A program made the position numbers and the translations under genes. DNA of 64,000 nucleotides. It comes from Thermosediminibacteraceae bacterium (GTDB lineage: Bacteria; Bacillota; Thermosediminibacteria; Thermosediminibacterales; Thermosediminibacteraceae). Shown here one piece after another: positions 8,682 through 18,587 of this stretch; the stretch's first letter is position 1, and every line of letters begins with the position of its first letter. The stretch is taken from assembly GCA_021890755.1 (NCBI GenBank), contig JAKKUQ010000004.1, positions 1 through 64,000 of the forward strand, written 5' to 3'. The notes under the pieces are model-generated. The model saw only the letters and a list, made by a program, of their open reading frames with translations, had not been told where the DNA came from and made no database searches.

Positions 8682-8748
8682 CCTCTTGTATGGCCTAAAA
8701 GTTGCCTAATATCTTCTCCATGGCTTATATGTCCTGGATTGGCATTTT

Positions 8749-9753
8749 TTAAAAGGTGACTTTCAAAAGCTTCATCACTAAATTTATAGGATTAATCAGT
8801 GTTGCAAGTTCAGACCCCGCAAAAAGCAGGCCCACCGCCTCCATTTTTTCATTTAGCACAAGGGATCCGCTGTCTCCTGGTTGGGCCATGGGACCCGCCA
8901 ATATCTGCTCGTGAAAAGTGGCTTCCTCTCCTTGGCCCATCAAGACCCTTATCGTCACGCTTAGAGCTTTTATCTCGCTTTTTGACACTCCGCTGGTGCG
9001 CCCGCTTTTTATCAAAACCATGCCTATGCTGGGCTCTGCTATGCCCCTTATTTCACCAAGATCCAGGATCTCTGAGGTAATGTAGTCTGGGTTAACCGGC
9101 TTTGCCACCGCTGCATCGACCAGATTATAAGCTGTCTTTTGTTTCATAAAAGCCACCCGGTAGTCGGGCTTTATTATCCTGAGGAAAAAATTAATTATAT
9201 TCTCTCCCCGCCGCGCTATGGAACACCTGCTATGCGCAACGTCTCTTTCTACGGGAACAAATCTGTAAAGATGGGCTATGACGTCCTCGGTCCCTCCTCC
9301 GTCATAGGGCCCCGGCTGTAAGATGGGATCTCCAATAGCCGCCCTTCCATCTTTTCCGTTGCTTGCATTGGCCAGCACGTGATTGTTGGATAAAATTAAA
9401 GGTTCGCCGGAAATTTCATCCTTCACCACTGCACCAAAAGTACCGGCGGTAACCTTGTAATGTCCTATGCTCATGCCAGGCATTGCTGGTCTTGTCTTCT
9501 GAGTCCTAGCACCAAGGAACCTTACCTCACCAACTTCTATTACGTCGGTTAAAACTTCATCCAGCTTTTTGGGCAAAACCTGACTGGCGGGCAGTTCTCT
9601 TTCGGACTTTTTCTTTTTTACAAGGACAATTATGGCAGGCTCATTTGTAGTCCTTCCTTCAACGATCTTATAACCAAGGCCAGTACCTACCACGTTTTCC
9701 ATCGAAAAAAGCTTTCTTTCGTATCGCCGTAAAATTCTCTCGAGCCGTAACAC
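8749..9753 (-). CDS. Trypsin-like (S1-fold) serine protease without signal peptide
   Basis: About 334 residues from GTG 9753, which has GGGGGGT five bases upstream; an in-frame ATG at 9771 lies ahead of that site. The chymotrypsin-fold triad is recognisable: His125 in LSNNHVLA, Asp213 in NLVDAAVA and Ser295 in QPGDSGSLV. The N-terminal 80 residues (VVGTGLGYKIV, then a basic KKKKSER patch) form an extra domain seen in a family of uncharacterised bacterial trypsin-like proteins. No signal peptide or membrane segment is visible, so it probably acts in the cytoplasm or, in a sporulating cell, in the forespore. The target is unknown. It lies between veg and the CAP gene with its own terminator. 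Confidence 0.75.
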   Translation of the reverse strand: MLRLERILRRYERKLFSMENVVGTGLGYKIVEGRTTNEPAIIVLVKKKKSERELPASQVLPKKLDEVLTDVIEVGEVRFLGARTQKTRPAMPGMSIGHYKVTAGTFGAVVKDEISGEPLILSNNHVLANASNGKDGRAAIGDPILQPGPYDGGGTEDVIAHLYRFVPVERDVAHSRCSIARRGENIINFFLRIIKPDYRVAFMKQKTAYNLVDAAVAKPVNPDYITSEILDLGEIRGIAEPSIGMVLIKSGRTSGVSKSEIKALSVTIRVLMGQGEEATFHEQILAGPMAQPGDSGSLVLNEKMEAVGLLFAGSELATLINPINLVMKLLKVTF

Positions 9754-9822
9754 AAAGACCCCCCTTTGCATTTAGCCGCTTTAGTATATAATTTATTCGG
9801 AAAGGGGGGCTTTGTTTAATAA

Positions 9823-9849
9823 TAAAAAAAAAAGCCCTTTTCAAGGGCT
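9823..9849 (-). terminator. Rho-independent terminator overlapping the veg stop codon
   Basis: Stem AGCCCTT/AAGGGCT (9833-9839, 9843-9849) with a 3-base loop and a run of ten U residues on the minus strand. The veg stop codon (9848-9850) lies inside the stem. Confidence 0.85.
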
Positions 9850-10105
9850 AGTTTGCGTTTTTTTCTTTCGAGCAAAGCGTCAGCTGGACCGTCTCGGTAA
9901 GTATATCCGAATAACTATACGAGATTCGCCTTATTGACTCTGATTCCTCGACCCTTACGACAAAGATGCTGGGGTATACCTTCTCTAAGATCCCTTCTTG
10001 TTCAAAAATCTTTTTTCTACCTCTATTGGCTTTTATCCTCACTCTTTTACCCACATAGGGCTCAATGCTCTTTTTTATCTTGAGGAGAGTGTTCTCGGTG
10101 GCCAT
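9848..10105 (-). CDS. veg: Veg protein
   Basis: 85 residues from ATG 10105 (GAGGTGAGTTTT upstream). The sequence MATENTLLKIKKSIEPYVGK, the basic KANRGRKKIFEQEG stretch and a beta-rich C-terminal half match Veg (DUF1021). In B. subtilis Veg stimulates biofilm-matrix genes through the SinR pathway; no sinR is seen here. It lies between yabG/SpoIID-like genes and ispE as in B. subtilis. A near-consensus promoter (10143-10171) and a stop codon set inside the terminator make a very compact single-gene unit, recalling the exceptionally strong B. subtilis veg promoter. Confidence 0.92.
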   Translation of the reverse strand: MATENTLLKIKKSIEPYVGKRVRIKANRGRKKIFEQEGILEKVYPSIFVVRVEESESIRRISYSYSDILTETVQLTLCSKEKNAN

Positions 10106-10142
10106 AAAACTCACCTCACTAGAAATACAAAATACGTAATAA

Positions 10143-10171
10143 ATTATATCACTCATTTCCCTAAATGTCAA
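10143..10171 (-). promoter_or_regulatory. Consensus sigma-A promoter of veg
   Basis: Minus strand TTGACA (10166-10171), 17-bp spacer, TATAAT (10143-10148): both hexamers are exact consensus. The predicted leader is about 30 bases. Confidence 0.9.
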
Positions 10172-10224
10172 AGACTACAATATTTTAGCAACCCTTATAT
10201 CTTTTGTCAACTATTTAGTAGTAG

Positions 10225-10253
10225 AAAAAAAAGGCCTATTCTTTAAAAAGGCC
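10225..10253 (-). terminator. Rho-independent terminator overlapping the SpoIID-amidase stop codon
   Basis: A short GGCCT/AGGCC stem (10233-10237, 10249-10253) with the coding end and TAG in the loop region, followed on the minus strand by TTTTTTTT. Confidence 0.6.
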
Positions 10254-11675
10254 CTGATAATAAGCTTTTATCCCAGTATATATAGCTCTAGCTGCCCTTT
10301 CTCTGAATTCCCGCTCTGAAAGCAACCTTTCTTCTTCCGGGTTACTCAAAAAGGCCACGTTTATAAAAGTAGAGGGGCTTTGGGTTTCCCTCAGGATGTA
10401 AAGGTCCACTTCCTTGACTCCATGGTCTATAAGTTTCAGCTCTGAAATCAACTCTTTGTGTATGCAAAGCGAAAGTCTTTTGCCTTTTTCGTCCCCCCGG
10501 CAATAAAATGTTTCCGTTCCCCCAATACTTTCGTCGTCGCAAAAGTTCTGATGGATGCTTACTGCGATGTCGGCTTTGCTCTCGTTGATTATCTTTACCC
10601 TCTCTTGAAGGCTTTTGTACTCGTTTTTAGCCCTGGTCATCACGACCCGGGCCCCTTCCTGAACCAGCATAGCTTCCAGAACCCGTGCAATTTCAAGGTT
10701 CACGTAACCTTCGGAAAGCCCCATGGGCCCGCAGTGGTTGGCATCTCCTCCTCTGCCCGGATCGATGGCCACTACTTTCCCGGCCAGGGGTTTTGCCTTA
10801 GTGGGTTTTTCTATTTTCGACAGCTCTACTCCCGTAAAGTAGAATTTCAGGATCTCATCCAAGGGAAACCCCAAGAGGGCCATAGTCCTTGCTCCATACT
10901 GGCACATTCCAAGGCCATGGCCTGACCCCATTATCTCAAAGGTGATAGCTGATACCTTCCAATTGATTTTAGTAGAAGGGAGTCCTAGCAGTTTTTTTAC
11001 GTCTCCTCCCTCGAAAATCATATCACCTATTCTTATTCTTTTTATTCTTCCCGAAGGAGTGCTTACTATTTTATCTAAAAGACCCGGAACTTCCTTTTTC
11101 TCAAAGCAGTTTTCATCCAAATTGATCCCCAGCATATTTTTCAGTTGTCTGATAGAAAAGGTCTTGACTTTCCGCCAGTCTGGAGAGTCCTTACAGTAAT
11201 TGCATTCCACCCTTCTCAGATAGCTTACGATGTTGCCCCAAACGTTCTCGGAATCTTCCGTATACCCGCCACACGCTCTGTGATATACCGCCTCGATAGG
11301 ATTGCCGTTGTAAGTTAGTATAATCCCGGCAGTATCCTCTACAGCCTTACTAACCTTTTTGCTGTATTCTTCAAATTTGGTTCCCCAAAGTTTCATGCGA
11401 CCTTCCTGGTCAAGAAAACCCTGGCAATGCTGGGGATCGGTGCAAAGCTCGTATCCATGGTACCTGCGGCACCCGCTCCCCCCAAAAACTGTCATCCTCC
11501 TTATAGCAATGGTCCTTGAGCATACCGCCTGGGCTCTTAAGGCTTCCAGAGGGAACTCTGCCGGCATGGCGTATGAGACCGCGCCCTCTACGTATTCCTC
11601 CATTTCAAGAACTAATTCTTTCTTTTTCTCAACATCAAAAATGCGTACTTTAAGCTCTTCCACTTCATCTTTCAT
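10236..11675 (-). CDS. SpoIID/LytB-domain and N-acetylmuramoyl-L-alanine amidase (Amidase_3) fusion
   Basis: 479 residues from ATG 11675 (GCAGGTGGTGG upstream). Residues about 10-290 form a SpoIID/LytB domain (EALRAQAVCSRTIAI, YHRACGGYTEDSENVWG, SGHGLGMCQYGA); residues about 300-475 form an Amidase_3 domain. SpoIID (a lytic transglycosylase) and SpoIIP (an amidase) strip peptidoglycan together during engulfment, so this fusion joins two such activities. Key positions look altered: the EMP motif carrying the SpoIID catalytic Glu reads AMP (VSYAMPAEFP), and the first zinc His of DPGHGG is Arg308 (DPGRGG), while Glu322 and His375 remain. No signal peptide is seen. It follows yabG by 16 bp. Confidence 0.82.
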   Translation of the reverse strand: MKDEVEELKVRIFDVEKKKELVLEMEEYVEGAVSYAMPAEFPLEALRAQAVCSRTIAIRRMTVFGGSGCRRYHGYELCTDPQHCQGFLDQEGRMKLWGTKFEEYSKKVSKAVEDTAGIILTYNGNPIEAVYHRACGGYTEDSENVWGNIVSYLRRVECNYCKDSPDWRKVKTFSIRQLKNMLGINLDENCFEKKEVPGLLDKIVSTPSGRIKRIRIGDMIFEGGDVKKLLGLPSTKINWKVSAITFEIMGSGHGLGMCQYGARTMALLGFPLDEILKFYFTGVELSKIEKPTKAKPLAGKVVAIDPGRGGDANHCGPMGLSEGYVNLEIARVLEAMLVQEGARVVMTRAKNEYKSLQERVKIINESKADIAVSIHQNFCDDESIGGTETFYCRGDEKGKRLSLCIHKELISELKLIDHGVKEVDLYILRETQSPSTFINVAFLSNPEEERLLSEREFRERAARAIYTGIKAYYQGLFKE

Positions 11676-11691
11676 AGCACCACCACCTGCA

Positions 11692-12543
11692 TTAATCGTA
11701 CGGAGAGCGCGGTAGCCCTTGCCGAAGCTTGCCTCGGGTCCCAATACCGCCTATTCCTTTTATACCGGTTATGGTTGCATCTATCACGTCTTTCACGGAA
11801 ACTATCTGGTCAAAGGGTGTAAATGCCACCTTTTCAATTACGAACACGGGATCAAGGGCGTGAATAAAAACACGGTGAGGGGAGCTTGCAAAATTTGCCC
11901 CTGCTTTGATCAGTCCTTCGTAGTGGGATTGGCAGGCACCGGCGAATATTACCAGGTCGTCCAGCGACGGCTGGTATTTCCTAACTTCTTTAACAGCCTC
12001 TATGAAATATTTGGAATTCCTGTAGGCGTCTATATTTTTAAAATCGCTGCGATTTTTTAAAAGAGCATCATGCCCTGTTATTACCAGAATATCGGGATTG
12101 TACTCCATGACAAGCTGCTTTATCTTCTTGGGCTGATCTTTCTCGGGCACATTTACGCCGTAAGCTTCGATTTCCAGCTGCTTGTAGGTCGAAAGGCAAA
12201 ACTCCAGGTAATCTTTATCCCCGTCTACATGGAGCACTCTCCCTGGAATATAAAAAAAATCGTTTTCTTCTGAGTTCCCGCGCCTTAACCTGCTTATCTC
12301 CAGTTCCCGGCGGTAAAAAATTCTCTCCATACATTCGTTGCATTTTTTTATATACTCTTTTTTATATTCGCGAATTTCAAAAGACGAAGGGTGTACAAGG
12401 TCCTCCAAAGGGGCATCGGCAATTACCCTCACATTTATACCTTTCAACACAGCAATATTTTCCTTTTCTTTTATTTCAATCACCTTAAAATATATATCCT
12501 TTCCATAGGAAATCCGGGCCACTACATCTCCCACTTTCACCAT
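11692..12543 (-). CDS. yabG: Sporulation-specific protease YabG
   Basis: 283 residues, matching the family. YabG is a cysteine-type endopeptidase made late in the mother cell; it processes coat proteins such as SipL, CotA and SpoIVA in C. difficile and several coat proteins in B. subtilis. Visible marks are the N-terminal beta-barrel (VGDVVARISYGKDIYFKV), the DILVITGHDALLKN block and the FAGACQSHYEGLIKAGANFA block, which contains the candidate Cys/His residues. ATG start at 12543 behind GAGGTGG. It heads a leftward pair with the SpoIID-amidase gene. A SipL-like protein, a plausible substrate, is encoded 5 kb away. Confidence 0.93.
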   Translation of the reverse strand: MVKVGDVVARISYGKDIYFKVIEIKEKENIAVLKGINVRVIADAPLEDLVHPSSFEIREYKKEYIKKCNECMERIFYRRELEISRLRRGNSEENDFFYIPGRVLHVDGDKDYLEFCLSTYKQLEIEAYGVNVPEKDQPKKIKQLVMEYNPDILVITGHDALLKNRSDFKNIDAYRNSKYFIEAVKEVRKYQPSLDDLVIFAGACQSHYEGLIKAGANFASSPHRVFIHALDPVFVIEKVAFTPFDQIVSVKDVIDATITGIKGIGGIGTRGKLRQGLPRSPYD

Positions 12544-12591
12544 ATCACTTTAGCCACCTCTTTTCGCTTGCCCCCGATGAAATCTTTAACT

Positions 12592-12614
12592 TGCTAATAC
12601 ATAATATGTTAGCA
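12592..12614. repeat. Imperfect palindrome in the yabG/glycosyltransferase divergent gap
   Basis: TGCTAA-TA-CATA / TATGTTAGCA, centred at 12604: a 10-bp inverted repeat with a 2-base bulge, between the divergent starts. It could be an operator or be chance; the gap also has to hold both promoters, which I cannot assign firmly. Confidence 0.35.
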
Positions 12615-12654
12615 GGAATGAGCGTGTTAATAATAAAAGGGGGGTGTAGCAAAT

Positions 12655-13470
12655 TTGAACCTGGCAGTGGTCCCAGCAAGAAACGAAGAGGGAAGAATCG
12701 GAAGCGTCCTGAACATGCTCAGCGAAACTTCCGTAGATCGAATACTCGTAATATTAAACGGCTGCACGGATGGAACATTGGACGAAATAAAAAGCAATAA
12801 GTTTCCTCACGTGGACCTGCTGATTTTTAAAGAACCCCTAGGGTACGACATCCCGAGAGCCGTTGGGGTTTTTTACGCCCTGAAAAATGGTGCCGATTGC
12901 GTAACTTTTGTGGATGGCGATATGACCGGCAACTTGGTGCCGGTGGTAAATAGCCTAGTGGAATCTATCCTTTCGCGAAAAGTAGACCTTGCCCTTACGC
13001 TCTGTCAGACCGATAATCTTGAAAATAAGCTCGCCCAGGAGCTTTATTTTTTCCGAAAGCTTTTAAATACTCGCCTTGGGATATTCAATAAAATTGGGGC
13101 AGCAATCCCATCCCACGGTCCATGCGCAGTTTCAAGAAAACTCATGACGTTAGCTGATATTAAAGATTTTGCGGTGCCTCCCGTGATTTTGGCTTTTACA
13201 GTAAAAAACAACTTATCAGTGGAAGCCCCTGTGTCAATTCCCAGCAGGAAACTGGGTTCAAAAGAGCGAGGTTTTTGTCACGCAAAAAAAATCGCCGATA
13301 CAATTATCGGCGATATAATCGAAGCTATTAACTATTTTGAGGGAAAGCCAAGAATCCGCACCATTAATCATAAAGAATACCAGGGCTTTAACCCTTTTCG
13401 CCGGTTCGACCTTTTGGAAAAGTTTATATCACTTTACAGCAAAAACCCCAACCTGAATGTTTTCACTTAG
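12655..13470 (+). CDS. Family-2 glycosyltransferase (GT-A fold)
   Basis: 271 residues from TTG 12655 (AAGGGGGGTG upstream). The GT-A core is clear: N-terminal LAVVPARNEEGRIGSVL, VILNGCTDGTLDEI, and the metal-binding FVDGDMTGNLV (DxD-like) near residue 90. It lacks membrane segments, so it is a soluble or peripheral transferase; donor and acceptor are unknown. It stands alone on the + strand between leftward genes, divergent from yabG, and its last 8 bases overlap the 3' end of the convergent DUF458 gene. A cell-surface or spore-surface sugar role is only a guess from the neighbourhood. Confidence 0.78.
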   Translation: MNLAVVPARNEEGRIGSVLNMLSETSVDRILVILNGCTDGTLDEIKSNKFPHVDLLIFKEPLGYDIPRAVGVFYALKNGADCVTFVDGDMTGNLVPVVNSLVESILSRKVDLALTLCQTDNLENKLAQELYFFRKLLNTRLGIFNKIGAAIPSHGPCAVSRKLMTLADIKDFAVPPVILAFTVKNNLSVEAPVSIPSRKLGSKERGFCHAKKIADTIIGDIIEAINYFEGKPRIRTINHKEYQGFNPFRRFDLLEKFISLYSKNPNLNVFT

Positions 13471-13933
13471 TATACTTGTCAGCCACCTTTGAGGCACCGA
13501 AGGCTTGAGGCTTTATTTTTACCTTGTATCCGCTGCTCATAACCCAGCCTACCACTTCGCGGATCAGTTCTTTCGTATCACCGTTCTGGCCAATATCTAC
13601 GTGTATTTCCATGTCCATATTCCGGTAGGTGGTTTTCGAAAATTCCTTTTCCAATAAATTTACGACTTCCAGCGAAAGAGAAGTTTCTGTATATACCTTA
13701 TGCCGCAGGCTCTTCACCTGGGACATGAATTTCTTCTTGTAATAGTACCTGGCTCCCTTCCCCACCCGGTGCACTATAATTGCCGTTACAAAGCAAACAT
13801 TATCCCTTTCCTGGGAATCGGTGCCGATAATAAGCTTGTAAAAGGCGTTGGGCTCCTCTTCCATAAAGGCGATGATATCCTTTACAACTTCTTTGAGACT
13901 GATTCTTCCTTTAGTAGGGCTTACGAAGTACAT
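13463..13933 (-). CDS. DUF458 RNase H-like protein (YkuK family)
   Basis: 156 residues, close to the 150-170 usual for the YkuK/DUF458 family. The fold is ribonuclease-H-like: LIIGTDSQE carries the first acidic residue, followed by FVTAIIVHR, a central VYTETSLSLEVVNLL helix and MEIHVDIGQNGDTKELI with a further acidic pair. The family is widespread in Firmicutes and poorly characterised; nuclease activity is inferred from fold only. ATG at 13933 with GAGGATGGG upstream. It lies between ksgA and the convergent glycosyltransferase; it is not usually found at this place in B. subtilis. Confidence 0.8.
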   Translation of the reverse strand: MYFVSPTKGRISLKEVVKDIIAFMEEEPNAFYKLIIGTDSQERDNVCFVTAIIVHRVGKGARYYYKKKFMSQVKSLRHKVYTETSLSLEVVNLLEKEFSKTTYRNMDMEIHVDIGQNGDTKELIREVVGWVMSSGYKVKIKPQAFGASKVADKYTK

Positions 13934-13998
13934 TTCAATCCCATCCTCAAAATAAGATAAAATTTAATATGTATAAAGCCCCACCTTTATATAGCATG

Positions 13999-14844
13999 CT
14001 AATTGCAAGTTAAGATTTTGGCAATTTCTCTTGCAAGTAACGCAAATTCCTCTATTTTTAGTGTTTCGGCCCGGCGTGTGCTATCAATTCCTGCCCTTTT
14101 CAAAGCCTCTTCCACCTTGTCGGGAGAAAGGGAAAGCCTGCTTTTTAAGGAATTTTTCACCGTCTTTCGCCTTTCGCCGAAAGCAGCTTCCACTACCCTG
14201 AAAAATAACCTTTCGTCTTCCAGAGGAACTGAAGGAAAATCCTTTAGCCTTAACCTCACTACAGCCGAATCAACCTTCGGCGGTGGCAGAAAAGCTGAGC
14301 TTGCCACATGGCAAACAAAATCCACCTCAGCGTAAAGCTGCACCGCGATGGAAAGTATTCCGTAATCTCTGCTGCCCGGTTTTGCAGTCAGCCGTTCGGC
14401 TACTTCCTTTTGTATCATAATAACCGCCATTTCGATCAAATGGCGGTTATTTATTATTTTCATGATGATGGGACTCGTTATATAATACGGGAGATTGGCT
14501 ACTACCTTGAACTTGCCGCCAAAATGCTCCCTCGCAAGCTTTTCTATATCTAATTTTAGCACATCTTCGTTCAACAAACAAATATTTTTATAACTTTTTG
14601 TCAATTTTTCTAACACGGGAATAAGAGCCGGGTCTTTCTCCACGGCCACCACTTTTCTCGCACGCCGGCTAAGTTCGAGGGTCAGAACACCGAGACCCGG
14701 CCCTATTTCCATTACCCCATCGGTTTCATTTAAGTCTGCGGCATCCAGCATGGCTTTTAAGGGAGCCTCGTCAATCAGAAAGTGCTGGCCCAAGCGCTTG
14801 CTGGGCCGAATTCCAAACTCCCTCATTAAAGCCCTGATGTTCAA
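13999..14844 (-). CDS. ksgA: 16S rRNA (adenine1518-N6/adenine1519-N6)-dimethyltransferase
   Basis: KsgA/RsmA dimethylates the two adjacent adenines in helix 45 of 16S rRNA during 30S maturation. The 281-residue protein shows RPSKRLGQHFLID at the N-terminus, the SAM-binding IGPGLGVLTLELS and the catalytic VANLPYYITSPI. The TTG start (14844) overlaps the stop of the upstream radical SAM gene (TTGA), so they are coupled. In B. subtilis ksgA follows rnmV (RNase M5); here the radical SAM gene sits in that place instead. Confidence 0.95.
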   Translation of the reverse strand: MNIRALMREFGIRPSKRLGQHFLIDEAPLKAMLDAADLNETDGVMEIGPGLGVLTLELSRRARKVVAVEKDPALIPVLEKLTKSYKNICLLNEDVLKLDIEKLAREHFGGKFKVVANLPYYITSPIIMKIINNRHLIEMAVIMIQKEVAERLTAKPGSRDYGILSIAVQLYAEVDFVCHVASSAFLPPPKVDSAVVRLRLKDFPSVPLEDERLFFRVVEAAFGERRKTVKNSLKSRLSLSPDKVEEALKRAGIDSTRRAETLKIEEFALLAREIAKILTCN

Positions 14845-15446
14845 TTTCTTTCCCCGTCCTCACCCTCAAATTGCCTAACCCTGAATTCAACACCTAGTTC
14901 TTCGGCTATCTTGCGGCACTTTTCCACATCAATTTCCGGCAAATCAACCACCGTCAAAACCACCCTGGGGATGTAGTTTTTGCATTTTCTCGCAAACTCC
15001 AGCAATGAATAATAGGCATCTTCGCCGTAATCGGAATTACAAATTTCCTGGTACTTTTTGGCATTTTCGGCGTTTAGACTAATAGAAATAGTATCAATAA
15101 GGCCTTTGAAGTGCGGTGTTATGTCTTCACCGTGTATTAGGTTTCCCAAACCGTTGGTATTTATCCTTATCGGCACGCTCGGATAGTTTTTCTTAAGGTA
15201 ACGCGCCACATCCAGGACTACCTGAAGTCGCATGAGCGGTTCGCCGTAGCCGCAGAAAACTACTTCTTTGTATCCGGTGGGGTCTCCTATGGCTTCAATA
15301 ATCTCACGGGTAGTAGGTTCTTTTTCCAGCCACAGGTTGTACCCCTCAAGCCCGTCCCCGAACTGCCTTATGCAAAAGGAGCAATGGTTAGGGCAGCGGT
15401 TGGTTATGTTAAGATACAGGGAATCCCCTATCTCATAGGCTATCAT
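14841..15446 (-). CDS. TatD-associated radical SAM protein
   Basis: 201 residues. The cluster motif CPNHCSFCIR (CX3CX2C) coordinates the 4Fe-4S cluster, followed by a GYGEPL glycine motif for SAM and RINTNGLGNLIHGEDI. It matches the small radical SAM family that is regularly encoded next to tatD; the reaction is unknown. Here it sits between tatD (94 bp upstream) and ksgA (4-bp overlap). ATG at 15446 with a weak GTGAGAT ribosome site. A TTTTCA/TAAAAT pair in the gap may be a promoter. No SPASM or other accessory domain is present. Confidence 0.85.
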   Translation of the reverse strand: MIAYEIGDSLYLNITNRCPNHCSFCIRQFGDGLEGYNLWLEKEPTTREIIEAIGDPTGYKEVVFCGYGEPLMRLQVVLDVARYLKKNYPSVPIRINTNGLGNLIHGEDITPHFKGLIDTISISLNAENAKKYQEICNSDYGEDAYYSLLEFARKCKNYIPRVVLTVVDLPEIDVEKCRKIAEELGVEFRVRQFEGEDGERN

Positions 15447-15540
15447 ATCTCACAACACCGTCCATCTACTTGATTTGATGCAACGCTGTTATTTTAACAC
15501 AAAAGCGCCAAATTGAAAATATGCGTGGTAAACTTGCACG

Positions 15541-16305
15541 TTAAAAATCATCTATGCTAAAAAAGTTCTTTGCATTGCTTTTTGTAATTTCCTCCACCTC
15601 TTTTTCCGAAATCCCCCATATTTTCGCCAGAGCACGAGCTATATATGGAAGGCGGGTGGGATCATTTCTTTTTCCCCTGAATGGTTCTGGCGTAAGGTAA
15701 GGACAGTCAGTTTCTAAAAGCACCCGATCCCGGGGAAGGCCTGCAGCAACTTCCCTCGTCTTTTCCGCCCTTTTAAATGTCAGAATTCCGCCGAAGGAAA
15801 AGTAAAACCCAAGGGCTAAAAAATCTTGGGCTTCTTCGAGACTACCCGAATAGCAGTGCATGAGGCCTTTTTTGACACCTGATTTTTCTAAAATTTCCAG
15901 GGTATCGCAAAGGGCCTCCCGGCTGTGTACAACCACCGGCAGGCCCAGTTCTTTGGCCAGCAAAAGCTGTTCTTCGAAAACCTTTTTCTGCACATCTTTA
16001 GGTGAAAAATTATAATGGTAATCCAGCCCTATTTCCCCGATAGCCACGACTCTTTTATCATGCGCCAATTCCCGCAATATATCGAGGTAGTCTGCCGGAA
16101 CATTTGATGCCTCGTGGGGGTGAACCCCCACGCAGGCATATATAAAATTGTGCTTTCGGGCAAGCTCCAAAGACTTAAGGCTACTTTTAAGGTCCGAGCC
16201 GGCGTTTATCACCACTATTCCCTGGCTTTCTATTTCTTCAAGCAACTTTTCTCTGTCACTTTCGAAAGCCTTATCATCCAGGTGCGCATGGGCATCAACC
16301 AGCAC
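15541..16305 (-). CDS. tatD: TatD family metal-dependent hydrolase (DNase)
   Basis: 254 residues of the TatD amidohydrolase superfamily. Metal ligands are visible in order: VDAHAHLDD, IGEIGLDYHY, VVHSREA, LMHCYSGS and LLETDCPYLTPEP. TatD proteins are 3'-5' exo/endonucleases thought to act in DNA repair or turnover. GTG start at 16305 with GGGGTGATAAG upstream, 12 bp after metG, as in the metS-yabD order of B. subtilis; probably cotranscribed with metG and so under its T-box. Confidence 0.93.
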   Translation of the reverse strand: MLVDAHAHLDDKAFESDREKLLEEIESQGIVVINAGSDLKSSLKSLELARKHNFIYACVGVHPHEASNVPADYLDILRELAHDKRVVAIGEIGLDYHYNFSPKDVQKKVFEEQLLLAKELGLPVVVHSREALCDTLEILEKSGVKKGLMHCYSGSLEEAQDFLALGFYFSFGGILTFKRAEKTREVAAGLPRDRVLLETDCPYLTPEPFRGKRNDPTRLPYIARALAKIWGISEKEVEEITKSNAKNFFSIDDF

Positions 16306-16316
16306 CTTATCACCCC

Positions 16317-18263
<1,947 letters not shown>

Positions 18264-18310
18264 TTATTTTTTTAAATTTAACTATACCTTTTATCATTTT
18301 TTACCGAATT

Positions 18311-18538
18311 AAAAAACCCCGCCCCGGAAAGGGGCGGGGTACATACCCGCGGTACCACCCTATTTCGCCTTTTAAAGGCCTCTTGGCTTTAACGGGCCTT
18401 CCCGTCACCGCCTACTATCTTTCAGCGGCGCAAGCTCGGGGACCATGTTCGGCAGGGCTTTCGGTACCGGCTCTCACCTTTCCCGGCTCTCTGTGACCTC
18501 GTCCCTGCTTACTCTTCCCGTCATAGCCTTTTTGTTTG
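18311..18538 (-). promoter_or_regulatory. T-box riboswitch (Met specifier) controlling metG
   Basis: Reading leftward from about 18538, the leader has a long stem I with a GAAC-AUG-G specifier loop (AUG at 18446-18444), fitting tRNA-Met. The T-box bulge GGGTGGTACCGCGGG (18346-18360) can pair with the uncharged tRNA acceptor end. The terminator ACCCCGCCCC/GGGGCGGGGT with a U-run lies at 18311-18340. Uncharged tRNA-Met would favour the antiterminator and metG-tatD expression. This element fills most of the 342-bp gap between metG and herA. Confidence 0.93.
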
Positions 18539-18544
18539 CATTAT

Positions 18545-18573
18545 ATAATACCATGGGCGGAATACATTGTCAA
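18545..18573 (-). promoter_or_regulatory. Sigma-A promoter of the T-box/metG transcript
   Basis: Minus strand TTGACA (18568-18573), 17-bp spacer, TATTAT (18545-18550), about 10 bases ahead of the T-box leader. Confidence 0.8.
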
Positions 18574-18587
18574 GTTTAGCGAAAATA

